Assembly: GCA_900316415.1 (NCBI GenBank)
Contig: ONCV01000011.1
Span: forward strand, 1 to 54,671
Direction of reading: 5' to 3'
DNA length: 54,671 bases
Source: an uncultured Eubacteriales bacterium
GTDB lineage: Bacteria > Bacillota > Clostridia > Christensenellales > Aristaeellaceae
Positions 8,210-17,483 of the stretch are shown here, one piece after another (the stretch's first letter is position 1; each line of letters begins with the position of its first letter). The translations under genes and the position numbers were made by a program. The notes beneath the pieces were generated by a model. The model worked only from the letters and a program-made list of their open reading frames with translations, did not search any database and was not told the origin of the DNA.

Positions 8210-9153
8210 GCTTTCGCTCCTTCCCTTCCCATCCGGAAAGCCCGGATCTCCGTCACGCCCAGGATCACCTGCCCCAGGGCCATCAGCCCGTAGCAGGCCC
8301 CGATATTCAGGAACCGCAGGAAGGGAATCTTCCCTTCCATGGCAAACTCGCACACGATGAACAGCCCGGCGCACAGCAGCGCCACGGCGGCCGGCAGAAA
8401 GGCCCGCGCCGCCGGGACCCGGTTCCGAGCCCGCACGCCGTACATCACCAGGATCACGAACATCGCCACCATGCAGGCCAGCTGCTCCACCCGGATGCAG
8501 AAGAACCACATGAAGGAGCCGCTCCGCAGGTTCTCCAGCAGGATCTGGGGCAGGCAGCACCAGAAGACGCTCCGCAGGAAGCGGTGCTCCTTCAGCCCCC
8601 AGCGGGAAATGGCCGCCACGATCAGCAGGCTGATCCCCTCCAGCACATAGACCGCCAGATACCATTCCGTCCAGTCATCGCCGTAGGAAAAGCCCACGGC
8701 CAGCGGGAAGAAGCAAAGCGCCTCATCTTCCAGGTACGGCCCCACGCCCAGCATGCCCAGGAACCCCTCCCCGAACCGGACCAGGGCCCCCAGCGCCAGG
8801 CCCCAGGGGGCGAAGCGGTTCAGCAGCGCCACGGGCTCCCGGCCCCGGGCGGAAAGCGCCACGCCCAGGCACAGGCCCGCCGCGCCGCCGTAAAAGCTCA
8901 TTTCCTCCGGGTCCAGGCGGAACAGGGATTCCCGCCATCCCGCGGCGATCATGAAATCCAGCTGACAGATATAATAGACCAGCTTGGCGCCCAGCAGCGC
9001 TCCCAGCGCTCCCAGCGCCCCCAGCGCCAGGCACTCCGCCGTCCGGCGGGCCCGCTGCCCTTCCCCCTTCCGGTCCGCCGCGCCGAAAAGCAGGAAGATC
9101 AGCAGAAAGCTGCCCGCCAGCCAGAGCCAGAATTTTCCGGTTTCCGTCTCCAT
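8206..9153 (-). CDS. Divergent Lgt-like integral membrane protein, paralog A
   Basis: This 315-residue polytopic protein resembles prolipoprotein diacylglyceryl transferase. EMSFYGGAAG (84-93) replaces MSFHGG, RFGEGFLG (126-133) replaces RIGNFING, and LLENLRSGSF (205-214) fits the late Glu-Arg block. The catalytic histidine is tyrosine, as in paralog B, but here the arginine of the middle block is kept. Two C-terminal membrane segments carry EFAMEGKIPFL (269-279) and, eight residues on, CYGLMALG, with the same spacing as in paralog B. That motif is not part of ordinary Lgt as I know it. The ATG follows GGAAGGAAG. It sits 16 bases after uvrA and is coupled to LRR protein 1. Confidence 0.7.
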   Translation of the reverse strand: METETGKFWLWLAGSFLLIFLLFGAADRKGEGQRARRTAECLALGALGALGALLGAKLVYYICQLDFMIAAGWRESLFRLDPEEMSFYGGAAGLCLGVALSARGREPVALLNRFAPWGLALGALVRFGEGFLGMLGVGPYLEDEALCFFPLAVGFSYGDDWTEWYLAVYVLEGISLLIVAAISRWGLKEHRFLRSVFWCCLPQILLENLRSGSFMWFFCIRVEQLACMVAMFVILVMYGVRARNRVPAARAFLPAAVALLCAGLFIVCEFAMEGKIPFLRFLNIGACYGLMALGQVILGVTEIRAFRMGREGAKA

Positions 9154-9169
9154 CTCGTCTTCCTTCCGC

Positions 9170-12010
9170 TCAGGTGCGTTTCTCCAGGATGGGCTTCAGG
9201 TACTGTCCGGTGAAGGAGTTCTCCTGCTTCGCCACCTGCTCCGGCGTGCCCTGGGCCACCACGGTGCCGCCCCCCTCCCCGCCTTCGGGGCCGAGGTCGA
9301 TCAGCCAGTCCGCCACCTTGATCACGTCCAGGTTGTGCTCGATGACCAGCACCGAGTTGCCCCCGTCCGCCAGCCGGTGCAGCACGGAAATCAGCCGGTC
9401 CACGTCCGCCATGTGCAGCCCGGTGGTGGGCTCATCCAGCACGTAGATCGTCCTTCCGGTGGCCCGTCGGCTCAGCTCCGTGGCCAGCTTCACCCGCTGG
9501 GCCTCGCCGCCGGAAAGGGTCGTGGAGCTCTGGCCCAGCTTCATGTAGCCCAGGCCCACGTCCGCCAGCGTCTCCAGCTTCCGGTGAATCTGGGGATGGT
9601 TTTCGAAGAAGGGCAGCGCCTCCTCCACGGTCATCTCCAGCACCTCGTAGATATTCCTTCCCTGCCAGGTCACCTCCAGGGTTTCCCGGTTGTACCGGCG
9701 TCCGCCGCAGACCTCGCAGGGCACGTACAGATCCGGCAGGAAATGCATCTCGATCTTCTGCAGCCCGTCCCCCTGGCAGGCCTCGCACCGGCCGCCCTTC
9801 ACGTTGAAGGAGAAGCGGTTTTCCCGGTAGCCCCGGGATTTCGCCTCCGGGGACAGGGCAAACAGCTTCCGGATCAGGTCGAACATGCCCGTATAGGTGG
9901 CCGGATTCGAGCGGGGCGTCCGCCCGATGGGGCTCTGGTCGATCATGATAATCTTGTCCAGCTGCTCCAGGCCCTCCATCCGCTCAAACTTCCCCGGCCG
10001 GGTCTTCGCGCGGTTCAGCTTCTTCGCCAGGTACTGATAGATGATCCCGTTCACCAGGGAGCTCTTTCCGCTTCCGGAGACCCCGGTCACGCAGCAGAGC
10101 ACCCCCAGGGGCACCTTCACGTCGATGCCCTTCAGGTTATTCTCCGCCGCGCCGAACACCTTCAGGTACCCCGTGGGCTTCCGGCGGCGCTTCGGCACCG
10201 GAATGGCCTTCTTCCCGCTGAGATACTGTCCCGTCAGGCTCTCCGGGCAGGCCATGATCTCCTCCGCCGTGCCCTGGGCCACCAGATACCCCCCGTGCAC
10301 GCCGGCGCCGGGGCCGATGTCCACGATGTGATCCGCGGCGTACATGGTTTCCTCGTCATGCTCCACCACCAGCACCGTGTTGCCCAGATCCCGCATCTTC
10401 TTCAGCGTGCGGATCAGCTTCGCGTTGTCCCGCTGATGCAGGCCGATGCTGGGCTCATCCAGCACGTACAGCACCCCCATCAGGGCGGAGCCGATCTGGG
10501 TGGCCAGCCGGATGCGCTGCGCCTCCCCGCCGGAAAGGGTGCCCGCGGCCCGGGCCAGGGTCAGATAGCCCAGCCCCACGTCCGCCAGGAAGCCCAGGCG
10601 GGCGTCGATCTCCCGCAGGATCTGCCCGGCGATGATCGCCCGGTTTCCCTCCAGCTTCAGGTTCCGGAAGAAGTCCCGGCATTCCAGGATGCTCATGGCG
10701 CTGACCTCGGGCAGACTCTTTCCCCCGACGGTCACCGCCCGGGCCTCCGGCTTCAGCCGCTGGCCATGGCAGGCGGGGCAGAGTTCCTCCGCCATGTATT
10801 CCTCATAGGCCTCGCGCATTCCCTCGCTGCTGGTTTCCCGGTAGCGCCGCTCCAGGGTGGGAATCACCCCCTCGAAGCTGGTGGAATAGCTCATGGGGCC
10901 CCGGGCCCCCTCGTATTCGATGGTAATCTTCTCCGCGCCCGTGCCGTAGAGAATCGCCTGCCGCGCGTCCTCCCGCAGCCGGTTCACGGGCGTATCCAGG
11001 GTAAAGCCGTATTTCTTCCCCATGGCCTGCAGATACTGGGAGGCCATGCCGTTGGCGGAATCGAAGCCCATGGCGTTCAGCCCGCCCTCCCGGAGGCTCA
11101 GGTTCCCGTCCGGAAAGATCGCCTCCTCGCTGATGACCATGCGGGTGCCCAGCCCGTCGCAGACCGGGCAGGCGCCGAAGGGGCTGTTGAAGGAGAACAT
11201 CCGGGGCGTCAGCTCCTCCATGGAGATGCCGCACTCCGGGCAGGCGTAGTTCATGGAGAAGAGCTCCTCCCCGGGATTCTCCTCTCCCAGCCGGTTCATG
11301 ATCACCAGGCCGGCGCTCTGCCGCGCCGCCGTCTCGATGTCGTCGGTCAGTCGCTGGCGGAATTCCGGCTGATCCCGGACAATGAGCCGGTCCACCACCA
11401 CCTCGATGGTGTGCTTCTGCTTCTTGTTCAGGGCGGGGGGATCGTCCAGCTCGTACATCGTGCCGTCAATCCGCACCCGCACATAGCCGTTCCGGGCAGC
11501 CTTTTCCAGGATATCCCGGTGCTCGCCTTTCCGCGCCCGGACCACCGGGGCCAGCACCTGCAGCCGGGTGCCCTCCGGATACCGCAGCACCGCGTCCGCG
11601 ATCTCGTCCACGCTCTGCTTCCGGATCTCCCGTCCGCAGCTGGGGCAGTGGGGGATGCCCGTCCGGGCCCAGAGCAGGCGGAAGTAGTCGTGAATCTCCG
11701 TCACCGTGCCCACGGTGGACCGGGGATTGCGTCCGGTGGTCTTCTGGTCGATGGAAATCGCCGGGCTCAGCCCGTCGATGGAGTCCAGGTCGGGCTTGTC
11801 CATCTGGCCCAGGAACTGCCGGGCGTAGCTGGAAAGGCTTTCCACATAGCGGCGCTGCCCCTCGGCGTAGATCGTATCAAAGGCCAGGGAGCTCTTCCCG
11901 CTTCCGGAGAGGCCGGTGATCACCGTCAGCCTGTCCCGGGGAATATCCACGTCGATATTCTTCAGGTTGTGCTCCCGGGCGCCCCGGATCCGGATCATCT
12001 CGCTGCTCAT
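9170..12010 (-). CDS. uvrA: Excinuclease ABC subunit A
   Basis: UvrA is the damage-recognising ATPase of nucleotide excision repair and works with UvrB and UvrC. The 946-residue length is normal. Two ABC modules are visible: a first Walker [10 protein letters not shown] near 33-41 and a second GVSGSGKSS about two thirds along. ABC signatures read [12 protein letters not shown] and [12 protein letters not shown]. Cysteine pairs in CPECG, CPVCD, CEACQ and CEVCGG form the zinc modules. The start overlaps the stop of the upstream GtrA-family gene (ATGA). No uvrB is next to it; here it lies between a GtrA-family gene and the secretion cassette. Confidence 0.98.
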   Translation of the reverse strand: MSSEMIRIRGAREHNLKNIDVDIPRDRLTVITGLSGSGKSSLAFDTIYAEGQRRYVESLSSYARQFLGQMDKPDLDSIDGLSPAISIDQKTTGRNPRSTVGTVTEIHDYFRLLWARTGIPHCPSCGREIRKQSVDEIADAVLRYPEGTRLQVLAPVVRARKGEHRDILEKAARNGYVRVRIDGTMYELDDPPALNKKQKHTIEVVVDRLIVRDQPEFRQRLTDDIETAARQSAGLVIMNRLGEENPGEELFSMNYACPECGISMEELTPRMFSFNSPFGACPVCDGLGTRMVISEEAIFPDGNLSLREGGLNAMGFDSANGMASQYLQAMGKKYGFTLDTPVNRLREDARQAILYGTGAEKITIEYEGARGPMSYSTSFEGVIPTLERRYRETSSEGMREAYEEYMAEELCPACHGQRLKPEARAVTVGGKSLPEVSAMSILECRDFFRNLKLEGNRAIIAGQILREIDARLGFLADVGLGYLTLARAAGTLSGGEAQRIRLATQIGSALMGVLYVLDEPSIGLHQRDNAKLIRTLKKMRDLGNTVLVVEHDEETMYAADHIVDIGPGAGVHGGYLVAQGTAEEIMACPESLTGQYLSGKKAIPVPKRRRKPTGYLKVFGAAENNLKGIDVKVPLGVLCCVTGVSGSGKSSLVNGIIYQYLAKKLNRAKTRPGKFERMEGLEQLDKIIMIDQSPIGRTPRSNPATYTGMFDLIRKLFALSPEAKSRGYRENRFSFNVKGGRCEACQGDGLQKIEMHFLPDLYVPCEVCGGRRYNRETLEVTWQGRNIYEVLEMTVEEALPFFENHPQIHRKLETLADVGLGYMKLGQSSTTLSGGEAQRVKLATELSRRATGRTIYVLDEPTTGLHMADVDRLISVLHRLADGGNSVLVIEHNLDVIKVADWLIDLGPEGGEGGGTVVAQGTPEQVAKQENSFTGQYLKPILEKRT

Positions 12011-12486
12011 GCGTTCTCCTTCCGCGCTTTTTCCGCCTGGAGGTTGGTGTCAATGGTTCCCCGGTAGACCACAAACTTCTGGTACAGGAATTCCGTCACG
12101 AAATTGATCAGCATCGTTCCGGCCTGGACCAGGTAATTGTTCACCAGGGGCTGCTCGGAGGCCGCCGCGCCGGTGAAGGGGTTCTCCCCCGTCAGCGCCG
12201 CGGTCCACCAGGTGCTCAGCGGCGTGAACACCACGTAGAACAGGGCCACCAGCAGCATGGATTTCCGGATGTCCGCGTCCGAACGGAAGGTGTACGTCCG
12301 GTTGAAGGTAAAATTCCACAGCACGGACAGGATCAGGCTCACCAGGTACGCCAGCCAGGGCGCCCAGTGAAACACCTCATAGAAAAGGGTGTAGGTGCCG
12401 ATCTGGATCACGCCCGCGCTGATGGAAAACAGCGTGAACTTCAGTGCCTGCATTGCCTCGTGTTTTTTGTCGGGTTTGCCGGTCAT
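12007..12486 (-). CDS. GtrA family membrane protein
   Basis: This 159-residue protein has about four membrane segments, the usual GtrA size and topology. [18 protein letters not shown] and [14 protein letters not shown] are typical family blocks. The family is linked to flipping or handling of lipid-linked sugars (undecaprenyl phosphate-glucose in phage O-antigen conversion) and to teichoic-acid or exopolysaccharide glycosylation. A role for the nearby surface cassette is possible but not shown. Its stop is coupled to uvrA. Confidence 0.85.
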   Translation of the reverse strand: MTGKPDKKHEAMQALKFTLFSISAGVIQIGTYTLFYEVFHWAPWLAYLVSLILSVLWNFTFNRTYTFRSDADIRKSMLLVALFYVVFTPLSTWWTAALTGENPFTGAAASEQPLVNNYLVQAGTMLINFVTEFLYQKFVVYRGTIDTNLQAEKARKENA

Positions 12487-12513
12487 GCTTTCTCTCTCCT
12501 CTTTCGGTTTCCC

Positions 12514-12534
12514 CCGCGGGGTCTTCCCCCGCGG
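12514..12534. other. GC-rich hairpin between tsaD and the GtrA-family gene
   Basis: CCGCGGGG and CCCCGCGG form an 8-bp stem with a five-base loop in the 57-base gap. There is no T-run, so it may be an attenuating or processing hairpin rather than a full terminator. Confidence 0.3.
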
Positions 12535-12543
12535 CGGGCTGAT

Positions 12544-13614
12544 TTACACAAACCGCAGGGCGGGCACCGCGTTCAGCTCCAGCCCCGCCACGGTTCCCTT
12601 CCGCAGCTGATAATACGCCGCGGCGCCGATCATCGCGCCGTTGTCCGTGCAAAGATCCAGCCGGGGCAGATACAGCTCCGTCCCCAGCTCCGCGCACAGG
12701 GCCGTCATGCGCCGCCGCAGCTCCCGGTTGGCGGAAACGCCCCCCGCGAGGGCCATCCTCGGCTTCCGGCCCTCCGCGATCCGGTCCCGCAGCAGCCGCT
12801 CCGTCTTTTCCGTCAGCTGATCGCACACGGCGAAGCGGAAGCTGGCCGCCAGATCCGCCTTCGGCAGGGGTTCTCCCCGCTGCTCCATACCGTGCACCGC
12901 GTTCAGGAAGGCGGTCTTCACCCCGCTGAAGGACACGTCGTACCGGCCCTCCAGCTTCGGATGGGGCAGGCTCAGGAAGTGGGGATCCCCCTCCTCCGCC
13001 AGCGCGTCGATCCGGGGGCCGCCGGGATAGGGCAGCCCCAGCACCCTTGCCGCCTTGTCGAAGGCCTCGCCCGCCGCGTCGTCCACCGTCTGGCCGATCA
13101 GGTGGTATTCGCCGTAGGCCGCCACTTCCACCAGGTGGCTGTGCCCCCCGCTGACCACCAGGCACAGGAACGGCGGCTCCAGCTCCGGATGGGTCAGGAA
13201 GTTGGCGCTCACATGCCCCTCGATATGATTCACGGGGATCAGGGGCTTGCCCGCCGCAAAGGCGAGGCCCTTCATGCAGTTGACGCCCGTCAGCAGCGCC
13301 CCCACCAGCCCGGGCCCGTAGGTCACCGCCAGGGCGTCCGCGTCGGAAAGGGTCATGCCCGCCTGGCGCAGCGCCTCCTCCAGGATCCGGTCGCAGGCCT
13401 CCATATGGGCCCGGCTCGCGATCTCCGGCACCACGCCGCCGTACAGCTCGTGCAGGTCAATCTGGCTGAACACCACGTTGGACAGGATCCTGCGCCCGTC
13501 CTCAATCACCGCCGCGGCGGTCTCGTCGCAGCTGGTTTCCAGGGCAAGGATTCGCACATGCTCCCGGTTTCTCAGCGCCTCCGCCTGCTTTCGGGAGGCT
13601 TCCAGATAGGTCAT
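12544..13614 (-). CDS. tsaD: tRNA N6-adenosine threonylcarbamoyltransferase
   Basis: TsaD joins threonylcarbamoyl to A37 of ANN-decoding tRNAs, together with TsaB, TsaC and TsaE. The 356-residue protein has the N-terminal LALETSCDETAAAV, the metal-binding HIEGH, the LVVSGGHSHL block and ALAGGVSANRELR. All are family hallmarks. The ATG at 13614 follows AAGGTGAAGAG; about 16 residues precede the usual family start, so a slightly later start is conceivable. tsaB and tsaE are not in the window. It follows the esterase gene by 20 bases. Confidence 0.97.
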   Translation of the reverse strand: MTYLEASRKQAEALRNREHVRILALETSCDETAAAVIEDGRRILSNVVFSQIDLHELYGGVVPEIASRAHMEACDRILEEALRQAGMTLSDADALAVTYGPGLVGALLTGVNCMKGLAFAAGKPLIPVNHIEGHVSANFLTHPELEPPFLCLVVSGGHSHLVEVAAYGEYHLIGQTVDDAAGEAFDKAARVLGLPYPGGPRIDALAEEGDPHFLSLPHPKLEGRYDVSFSGVKTAFLNAVHGMEQRGEPLPKADLAASFRFAVCDQLTEKTERLLRDRIAEGRKPRMALAGGVSANRELRRRMTALCAELGTELYLPRLDLCTDNGAMIGAAAYYQLRKGTVAGLELNAVPALRFV

Positions 13615-13634
13615 CTCTTCACCTTCATCATTTC

Positions 13635-14459
13635 TCAGAAATCCAGTCTGTGATCCTCCGGGCGGGTCCGCTCCGACCCCTGCCGCCCGGGCATCCATTC
13701 CAGAATCACATGGCGGATCTCCTGTTCCCAGAACTCCCAGGTATGCCCGCCGGGGGTGGTGCGCCAGGTATGCGCGATCCCCGCCTCCGTCAGCGCCTGC
13801 TCAAAGGCCCGGTTCGCCTGCAGCAGGAAATCCTGCTCCCCGCAGGAAAGATAAATCTCCGGCAGGGGCTTCCCGGCGGCCTTCCGCTCCCGGGCCAGGT
13901 GCAGCGGATCCAGGTCCGTTCCCAGCAGGTGATCCGTGTCGCCGAACATCGCCCGGTTGTAGGCGTCGTTCTGCAGCGGGTTTCCGCCCGTCCGGTTCTG
14001 GATGTCGTCCAGGATCAGCGCCGAGGAGAACGCCGTGATGCCCCCGAAGGTATCCGCGTATTTCAGCCCCGTGCGCAGCGCGCCGTATCCGCCCATGGAA
14101 AGGCCGCCGATCCAGGTATCCTCCCGCCGGGGAGACAGGGGGAACATGGCCCGGGTGGCCTCCACCAGCTCCTGGCCGATGTAGGCCGCGTAGTTGTTCA
14201 TATAGTCCGGATGATCCAGGTAGAACCCGTTCTCCCCGTCCGGCATGACGACGCAGAGCTTTCTTTCATCCGCGTACCGCTGGACGCAGGAACTGGTCAC
14301 CCAGCTGGAGCAGTCCCCGAAAATGCCGTGCAGCAGATACAGCGTCGGCCAGGGCCCCCGGGGATCCGCCGCCGGATCCACGTCCATGGGCAGAAAGACG
14401 TTGAAGTGCACCTTCCGACCCATTGCCTTTGACTTGTAGTCCACCTGCAGAAACGCCAT
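13635..14459 (-). CDS. Alpha/beta-hydrolase esterase (EstA / S-formylglutathione-hydrolase type)
   Basis: This 274-residue cytoplasmic esterase has the YLLHGIFGD oxyanion region, the nucleophile motif GLSMGGYGA, a likely acid in CGEQDFL and a catalytic histidine in GGHTWEFW. The family includes tributyrin esterase, acetyl-xylan esterase and S-formylglutathione hydrolase-like enzymes; the substrate cannot be fixed from sequence. There is no signal peptide. The ATG follows GGAGGG. It is the first gene of the long minus run and faces the isomerase gene across a 230-base divergent region. Confidence 0.85.
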   Translation of the reverse strand: MAFLQVDYKSKAMGRKVHFNVFLPMDVDPAADPRGPWPTLYLLHGIFGDCSSWVTSSCVQRYADERKLCVVMPDGENGFYLDHPDYMNNYAAYIGQELVEATRAMFPLSPRREDTWIGGLSMGGYGALRTGLKYADTFGGITAFSSALILDDIQNRTGGNPLQNDAYNRAMFGDTDHLLGTDLDPLHLARERKAAGKPLPEIYLSCGEQDFLLQANRAFEQALTEAGIAHTWRTTPGGHTWEFWEQEIRHVILEWMPGRQGSERTRPEDHRLDF

Positions 14460-14559
14460 GCCGATCCCTCCGCTGCGATTCTTTTCTCCGGCAGCGGCGC
14501 GCCGGCCCGGCCGGAATCAGCCGGAAAATCCCGCCGCGCGCACTCCTCCGGAAATAGTA

Positions 14560-14568
14560 AATATACCA
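14560..14568 (-). promoter_or_regulatory. Candidate extended -10 promoter for the esterase-led operon
   Basis: On the minus strand TGG-TATATT gives an extended -10 about 95 bases before the esterase ATG. No good -35 box lies at standard spacing. TATAGC further upstream, with TTCAAG 17 bases before it, is a weaker alternative. Confidence 0.4.
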
Positions 14569-14608
14569 TACTCTCCCGAAAAAGGCTATACCTTCCTGCA
14601 TTCTGCGC

Positions 14609-14637
14609 TTGAAAAAAGGCGGTTCGTCGGCTATAGT
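14609..14637 (+). promoter_or_regulatory. Sigma-A type promoter for the isomerase gene
   Basis: TTGAAA (14609-14614), a 17-base spacer and TATAGT (14632-14637) precede the ATG by about 50 bases. Each box matches the consensus at five of six positions. Confidence 0.75.
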
Positions 14638-14689
14638 AAACCCTGTGAACCGTTTCCCCGGAGGGAGGCGGAAAAAGGAGGTAGGATCC

Positions 14690-15544
14690 ATGTCTTTTCC
14701 CCGTATTTATGCCTTTGCCGACGAGGCCAGCGCCCGGATTGACCTTCAGATTGAGGCCCTGCGCCGGAACGGCCTGCAGGGGCTGGAAATCCGCAATGTG
14801 GACGGCGAAAACGTCTCCGCCATTTCCCGGGCCAAGGCCCGGGAGGTTCGCGCGAAGCTGGAGGATGCCGGCCTGATCACCTGGTCCATCGGCTCCCCCC
14901 TTGGCAAGATCGATATCGAAAAGGATGATTTCGAAGCCCATCTGGACGCGCTGCGCCACACCCTGGAGGTCGCCGAAGTCCTGGGCGCGAAAAACATCCG
15001 CATGTTCTCTTTCTTCATCCCCGCGGGGAAGGATCCCGCCGGCTACCGCAATGAGGTGCTGGACCGGCTTCACCGCATGGTGGAGGTCAGCGCCGGATCC
15101 GGCATCGCCCTCTGCCATGAGAACGAGAAGGGCATCTACGGCGACAACGCCGCCCGCTGCCTGGAGGTGCTGACGGAGGTGCCGGAGCTGCACGGGGTGT
15201 TCGATCCCGCCAACTTCGTCCAGTGCGGCCAGGATACCCTGGAAGCCTGGGCCCTGCTGAAGGACCGGATCCATTACATGCATATCAAGGACGCGCTCTT
15301 CGCGGACAGCAGCGTGGTGCCCGCGGGAAAGGGCGACGGCCACGTGAAGGAAGTGCTGGACGCCTTCCTCGCCCGGGGCGGAGCGGATCTGACCGTGGAG
15401 CCCCATCTGGCCGTGTTCGACGGGCTGAAGGGCCTGGAGCGGAAGGGCGACCGCAGCATCGTCGGCGGCGGGCAGTATGTCTTCTCCTCCAATGACGAGG
15501 CCTTCGACGCGGCCTGCGCCGCGCTGCGGAGCCTGCTGGCCTGA
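14690..15544 (+). CDS. Sugar phosphate isomerase/epimerase family protein (AP endonuclease-2 TIM barrel)
   Basis: This 284-residue TIM-barrel protein is of the xylose-isomerase-like/IolE type. Visible parts are the opening FADEASARIDLQIEAL, VFDPANFVQCGQD, YMHIKDA and TVEPHL, which supply the usual Asp, His and Glu metal ligands. Members isomerise or epimerise sugars, inositol derivatives or hydroxypyruvate; the substrate is unknown. A very strong AAAGGAGGT site fixes the ATG at 14690. It is monocistronic, with its own promoter and a shared terminator, and faces a sugar ABC importer, which suggests carbohydrate use. Confidence 0.85.
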   Translation: MSFPRIYAFADEASARIDLQIEALRRNGLQGLEIRNVDGENVSAISRAKAREVRAKLEDAGLITWSIGSPLGKIDIEKDDFEAHLDALRHTLEVAEVLGAKNIRMFSFFIPAGKDPAGYRNEVLDRLHRMVEVSAGSGIALCHENEKGIYGDNAARCLEVLTEVPELHGVFDPANFVQCGQDTLEAWALLKDRIHYMHIKDALFADSSVVPAGKGDGHVKEVLDAFLARGGADLTVEPHLAVFDGLKGLERKGDRSIVGGGQYVFSSNDEAFDAACAALRSLLA

Positions 15545-15555
15545 TCAGCGCACGC

Positions 15556-15587
15556 AAAAACGGCTCTCCCCGCGGAGAGCCGTTTTT
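15556..15587. terminator. Bidirectional terminator
   Basis: A perfect stem (CGGCTCTCC with GGAGAGCCG) is flanked by A5 on the left and T5 on the right, so it can stop both the isomerase transcript and the convergent ABC importer transcript. Confidence 0.9.
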
Positions 15588-15606
15588 GAATGTCGGAATC
15601 CGGGCC

Positions 15607-16455
15607 TTATCCCTTGATGCCCGAGGACGCAATCCCTTCGACCAGGCTCTTCTGGAAGATCAGGAAGAGGATGGTGGCGGGAACGATGGACAGGGTGGAC
15701 ATGGCCAGGGTGGACCCGATATCCGAACCGGAGGACGGGTCGTTGAACAGCTGCAGGGCCAGGGATACCGGCCGCATGTAAGCCCGGTTCACATACAGCA
15801 GCGCGGACAGATAGTCGTCCCACCGCCAGATGAAGGAGAAGATGGCCGAGGTCACCAGCGCCGGCACGATCAGCGGCAGGATGATCCGGAAGAAGGTCAC
15901 GTAATAGGAGCATCCGTCGATCTTCGCCGCCTCGTCCAGATCCTTCGGAATTCCGCCGATGAAGTTCATGATCAGGTAGACGAAGAAGCCCTGGATCGCG
16001 AAGAAATACGGCAGGATCATCGGGAAATAGGTGCCGACCCAGTTCAGATGCCGATACCACATGAACTGCGGAATCATCAGGATCTGCGCCGGCAGCATCA
16101 TGGTGGACAGCACCAGCCCGAACAGGATCTTCCGGCCCTTAAACTCCAGGCGCTGCAGGGCAAAAGCCACCAGCGAGGAGGAGAACAGGGTGCCGAAGGT
16201 GGACAGAATCGCAATGAAAAAGGAGTTCAGGAAGAACGTTCCGAAGGTGTATCCCTGGAACCCTTTCCAGCCCTGAATATAGTTCCGCAGGGTCCATTCC
16301 GTCGGGATCAGCTGCTTCGAGGTCGGAAGCACCATCTCCGTCGGCTTGAAGGAGCTGAGCACCATCCACAGCAGGGGGTAAATCATGATGAAGGCCCCTG
16401 CCAGGACAAAGATGTGATAAAGGATTTCTTTCCAGAGCTTTCTTTCGGTTTTCAT
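15607..16455 (-). CDS. Carbohydrate ABC transporter permease (MalG-like)
   Basis: This 282-residue membrane protein has six predicted membrane spans and the inner-membrane EAA motif reading LDEAAKIDGCSYYVTFFRIILP, cited here only by its first residues LDEAAKIDGC. It is the second permease of a CUT1-type sugar importer. AGGAGG precedes the ATG. It follows the partner permease by 15 bases and ends before a shared terminator. Confidence 0.93.
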   Translation of the reverse strand: MKTERKLWKEILYHIFVLAGAFIMIYPLLWMVLSSFKPTEMVLPTSKQLIPTEWTLRNYIQGWKGFQGYTFGTFFLNSFFIAILSTFGTLFSSSLVAFALQRLEFKGRKILFGLVLSTMMLPAQILMIPQFMWYRHLNWVGTYFPMILPYFFAIQGFFVYLIMNFIGGIPKDLDEAAKIDGCSYYVTFFRIILPLIVPALVTSAIFSFIWRWDDYLSALLYVNRAYMRPVSLALQLFNDPSSGSDIGSTLAMSTLSIVPATILFLIFQKSLVEGIASSGIKG

Positions 16456-16470
16456 CTCTCTTCACCCTCC

Positions 16471-17397
16471 TTACGCGTCATAGACCCACTTTTTCCGGGT
16501 CTTGAACAGCAGCAGCGTGACGACGGAGACGATAATCAGCATAATCCAGGCCAGCGCGGACGCGTAGCCCATCTGGCTCTTGCCCTGGGCCGGAAATGCC
16601 TTGTTGTACTGATAAACCGTATAGAACAGCGTGGAATTCCGGGGTTCCCCGTTGGTGATCAGCTTGGACTGCGTGAAGGCCAGGAAGGAATTGATCGTCT
16701 GCTGCACCAGGTTGAAGAAGATGGTCGGCGTCAGCAGCGGCAGCGTCACCGTCCAGAACCGGCGGAAACCGTTGGCCCCGTCAATGCTGGCCGCTTCATA
16801 CAGCTCCATCGGAATCTGCTTCAGGCTGGAAAGGAAAATCAGCATGGAGGATCCGAACTGCCAGACCGTCAGAATGATCAGCACCCAGATCGCCGGCCCC
16901 TCGCCGAACCAGTTGAAATTCTGCATTCCCGGGAACACGCTGCCGAGAATCGCGTTGATGGTGCCGGTGGATTCAAACATCCTGCGCCACAGAATGGCGA
17001 TGGCCACGGATCCGCCGATGATGGAGGGCAGGTAATAGGTGGCGCGGTAGAAGCCCACCGCCCGGCTCTCATGATTCATGATCAGTGCGATCACCAGCGC
17101 GAAGATCACCTTCAGCGGCGTTCCGATCAGCGCGTAATAAGCCGTCACGCCCAGCGCCTTGGTGAACGTGGCGTCTTTCGTGAAAATCCGGATATAGTTG
17201 TTCAGTCCGATAAACTCCGGCGGATTCACGATGTCATACTTACAGAAGGAATAATACAGGCTCAGCCCCATGGGAATCAGCATAAACAGCAGAAACCCGA
17301 TAATAAAGGGCATGCTGAAGACCATCCCTGCGGTGGATTCCCGGTTAATCCAGCGGGAGAAACCCGATTCGCTTCTGTCCGGCGACCGCGTACTCAT
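16471..17397 (-). CDS. Carbohydrate ABC transporter permease (MalF/UgpA-like)
   Basis: This 308-residue protein has about six membrane spans. The loop motif YEAASIDGANGFRRF matches the EAA signature that docks the ATPase. The N-terminal MSTRSPDRSESGFSRW is cytoplasmic. The ATG at 17397 follows TAGGAGG; a longer in-frame extension upstream lacks a site. It pairs with the MalG-like permease. No ATPase is encoded here, so a shared MsmK/UgpC-type ATPase from elsewhere must power the importer. Confidence 0.93.
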   Translation of the reverse strand: MSTRSPDRSESGFSRWINRESTAGMVFSMPFIIGFLLFMLIPMGLSLYYSFCKYDIVNPPEFIGLNNYIRIFTKDATFTKALGVTAYYALIGTPLKVIFALVIALIMNHESRAVGFYRATYYLPSIIGGSVAIAILWRRMFESTGTINAILGSVFPGMQNFNWFGEGPAIWVLIILTVWQFGSSMLIFLSSLKQIPMELYEAASIDGANGFRRFWTVTLPLLTPTIFFNLVQQTINSFLAFTQSKLITNGEPRNSTLFYTVYQYNKAFPAQGKSQMGYASALAWIMLIIVSVVTLLLFKTRKKWVYDA

Positions 17398-17483
17398 GTC
17401 GTTTTTCCTCCTACGTTCCCATTCAGGAAAGGGGAGCGGTGGAACACCGCCCCCCTCTTCAGATTCTGTATGAAAGGTATGGA

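Noticed and set aside
7271..9153. Lgt-like A as the true prolipoprotein transferase (lgt) of the cell
   Set aside because: The essential histidine is tyrosine and the GNF block is GEG, so a plain lgt call is not supported.
5414..12067. Very long open frames on the plus strand opposite the LRR, Lgt-like and uvrA genes
   Set aside because: They lie wholly antisense to genes with clear domains, lack ribosome sites and have His/Gln/Arg/Gly-rich text typical of a GC-rich reverse frame.
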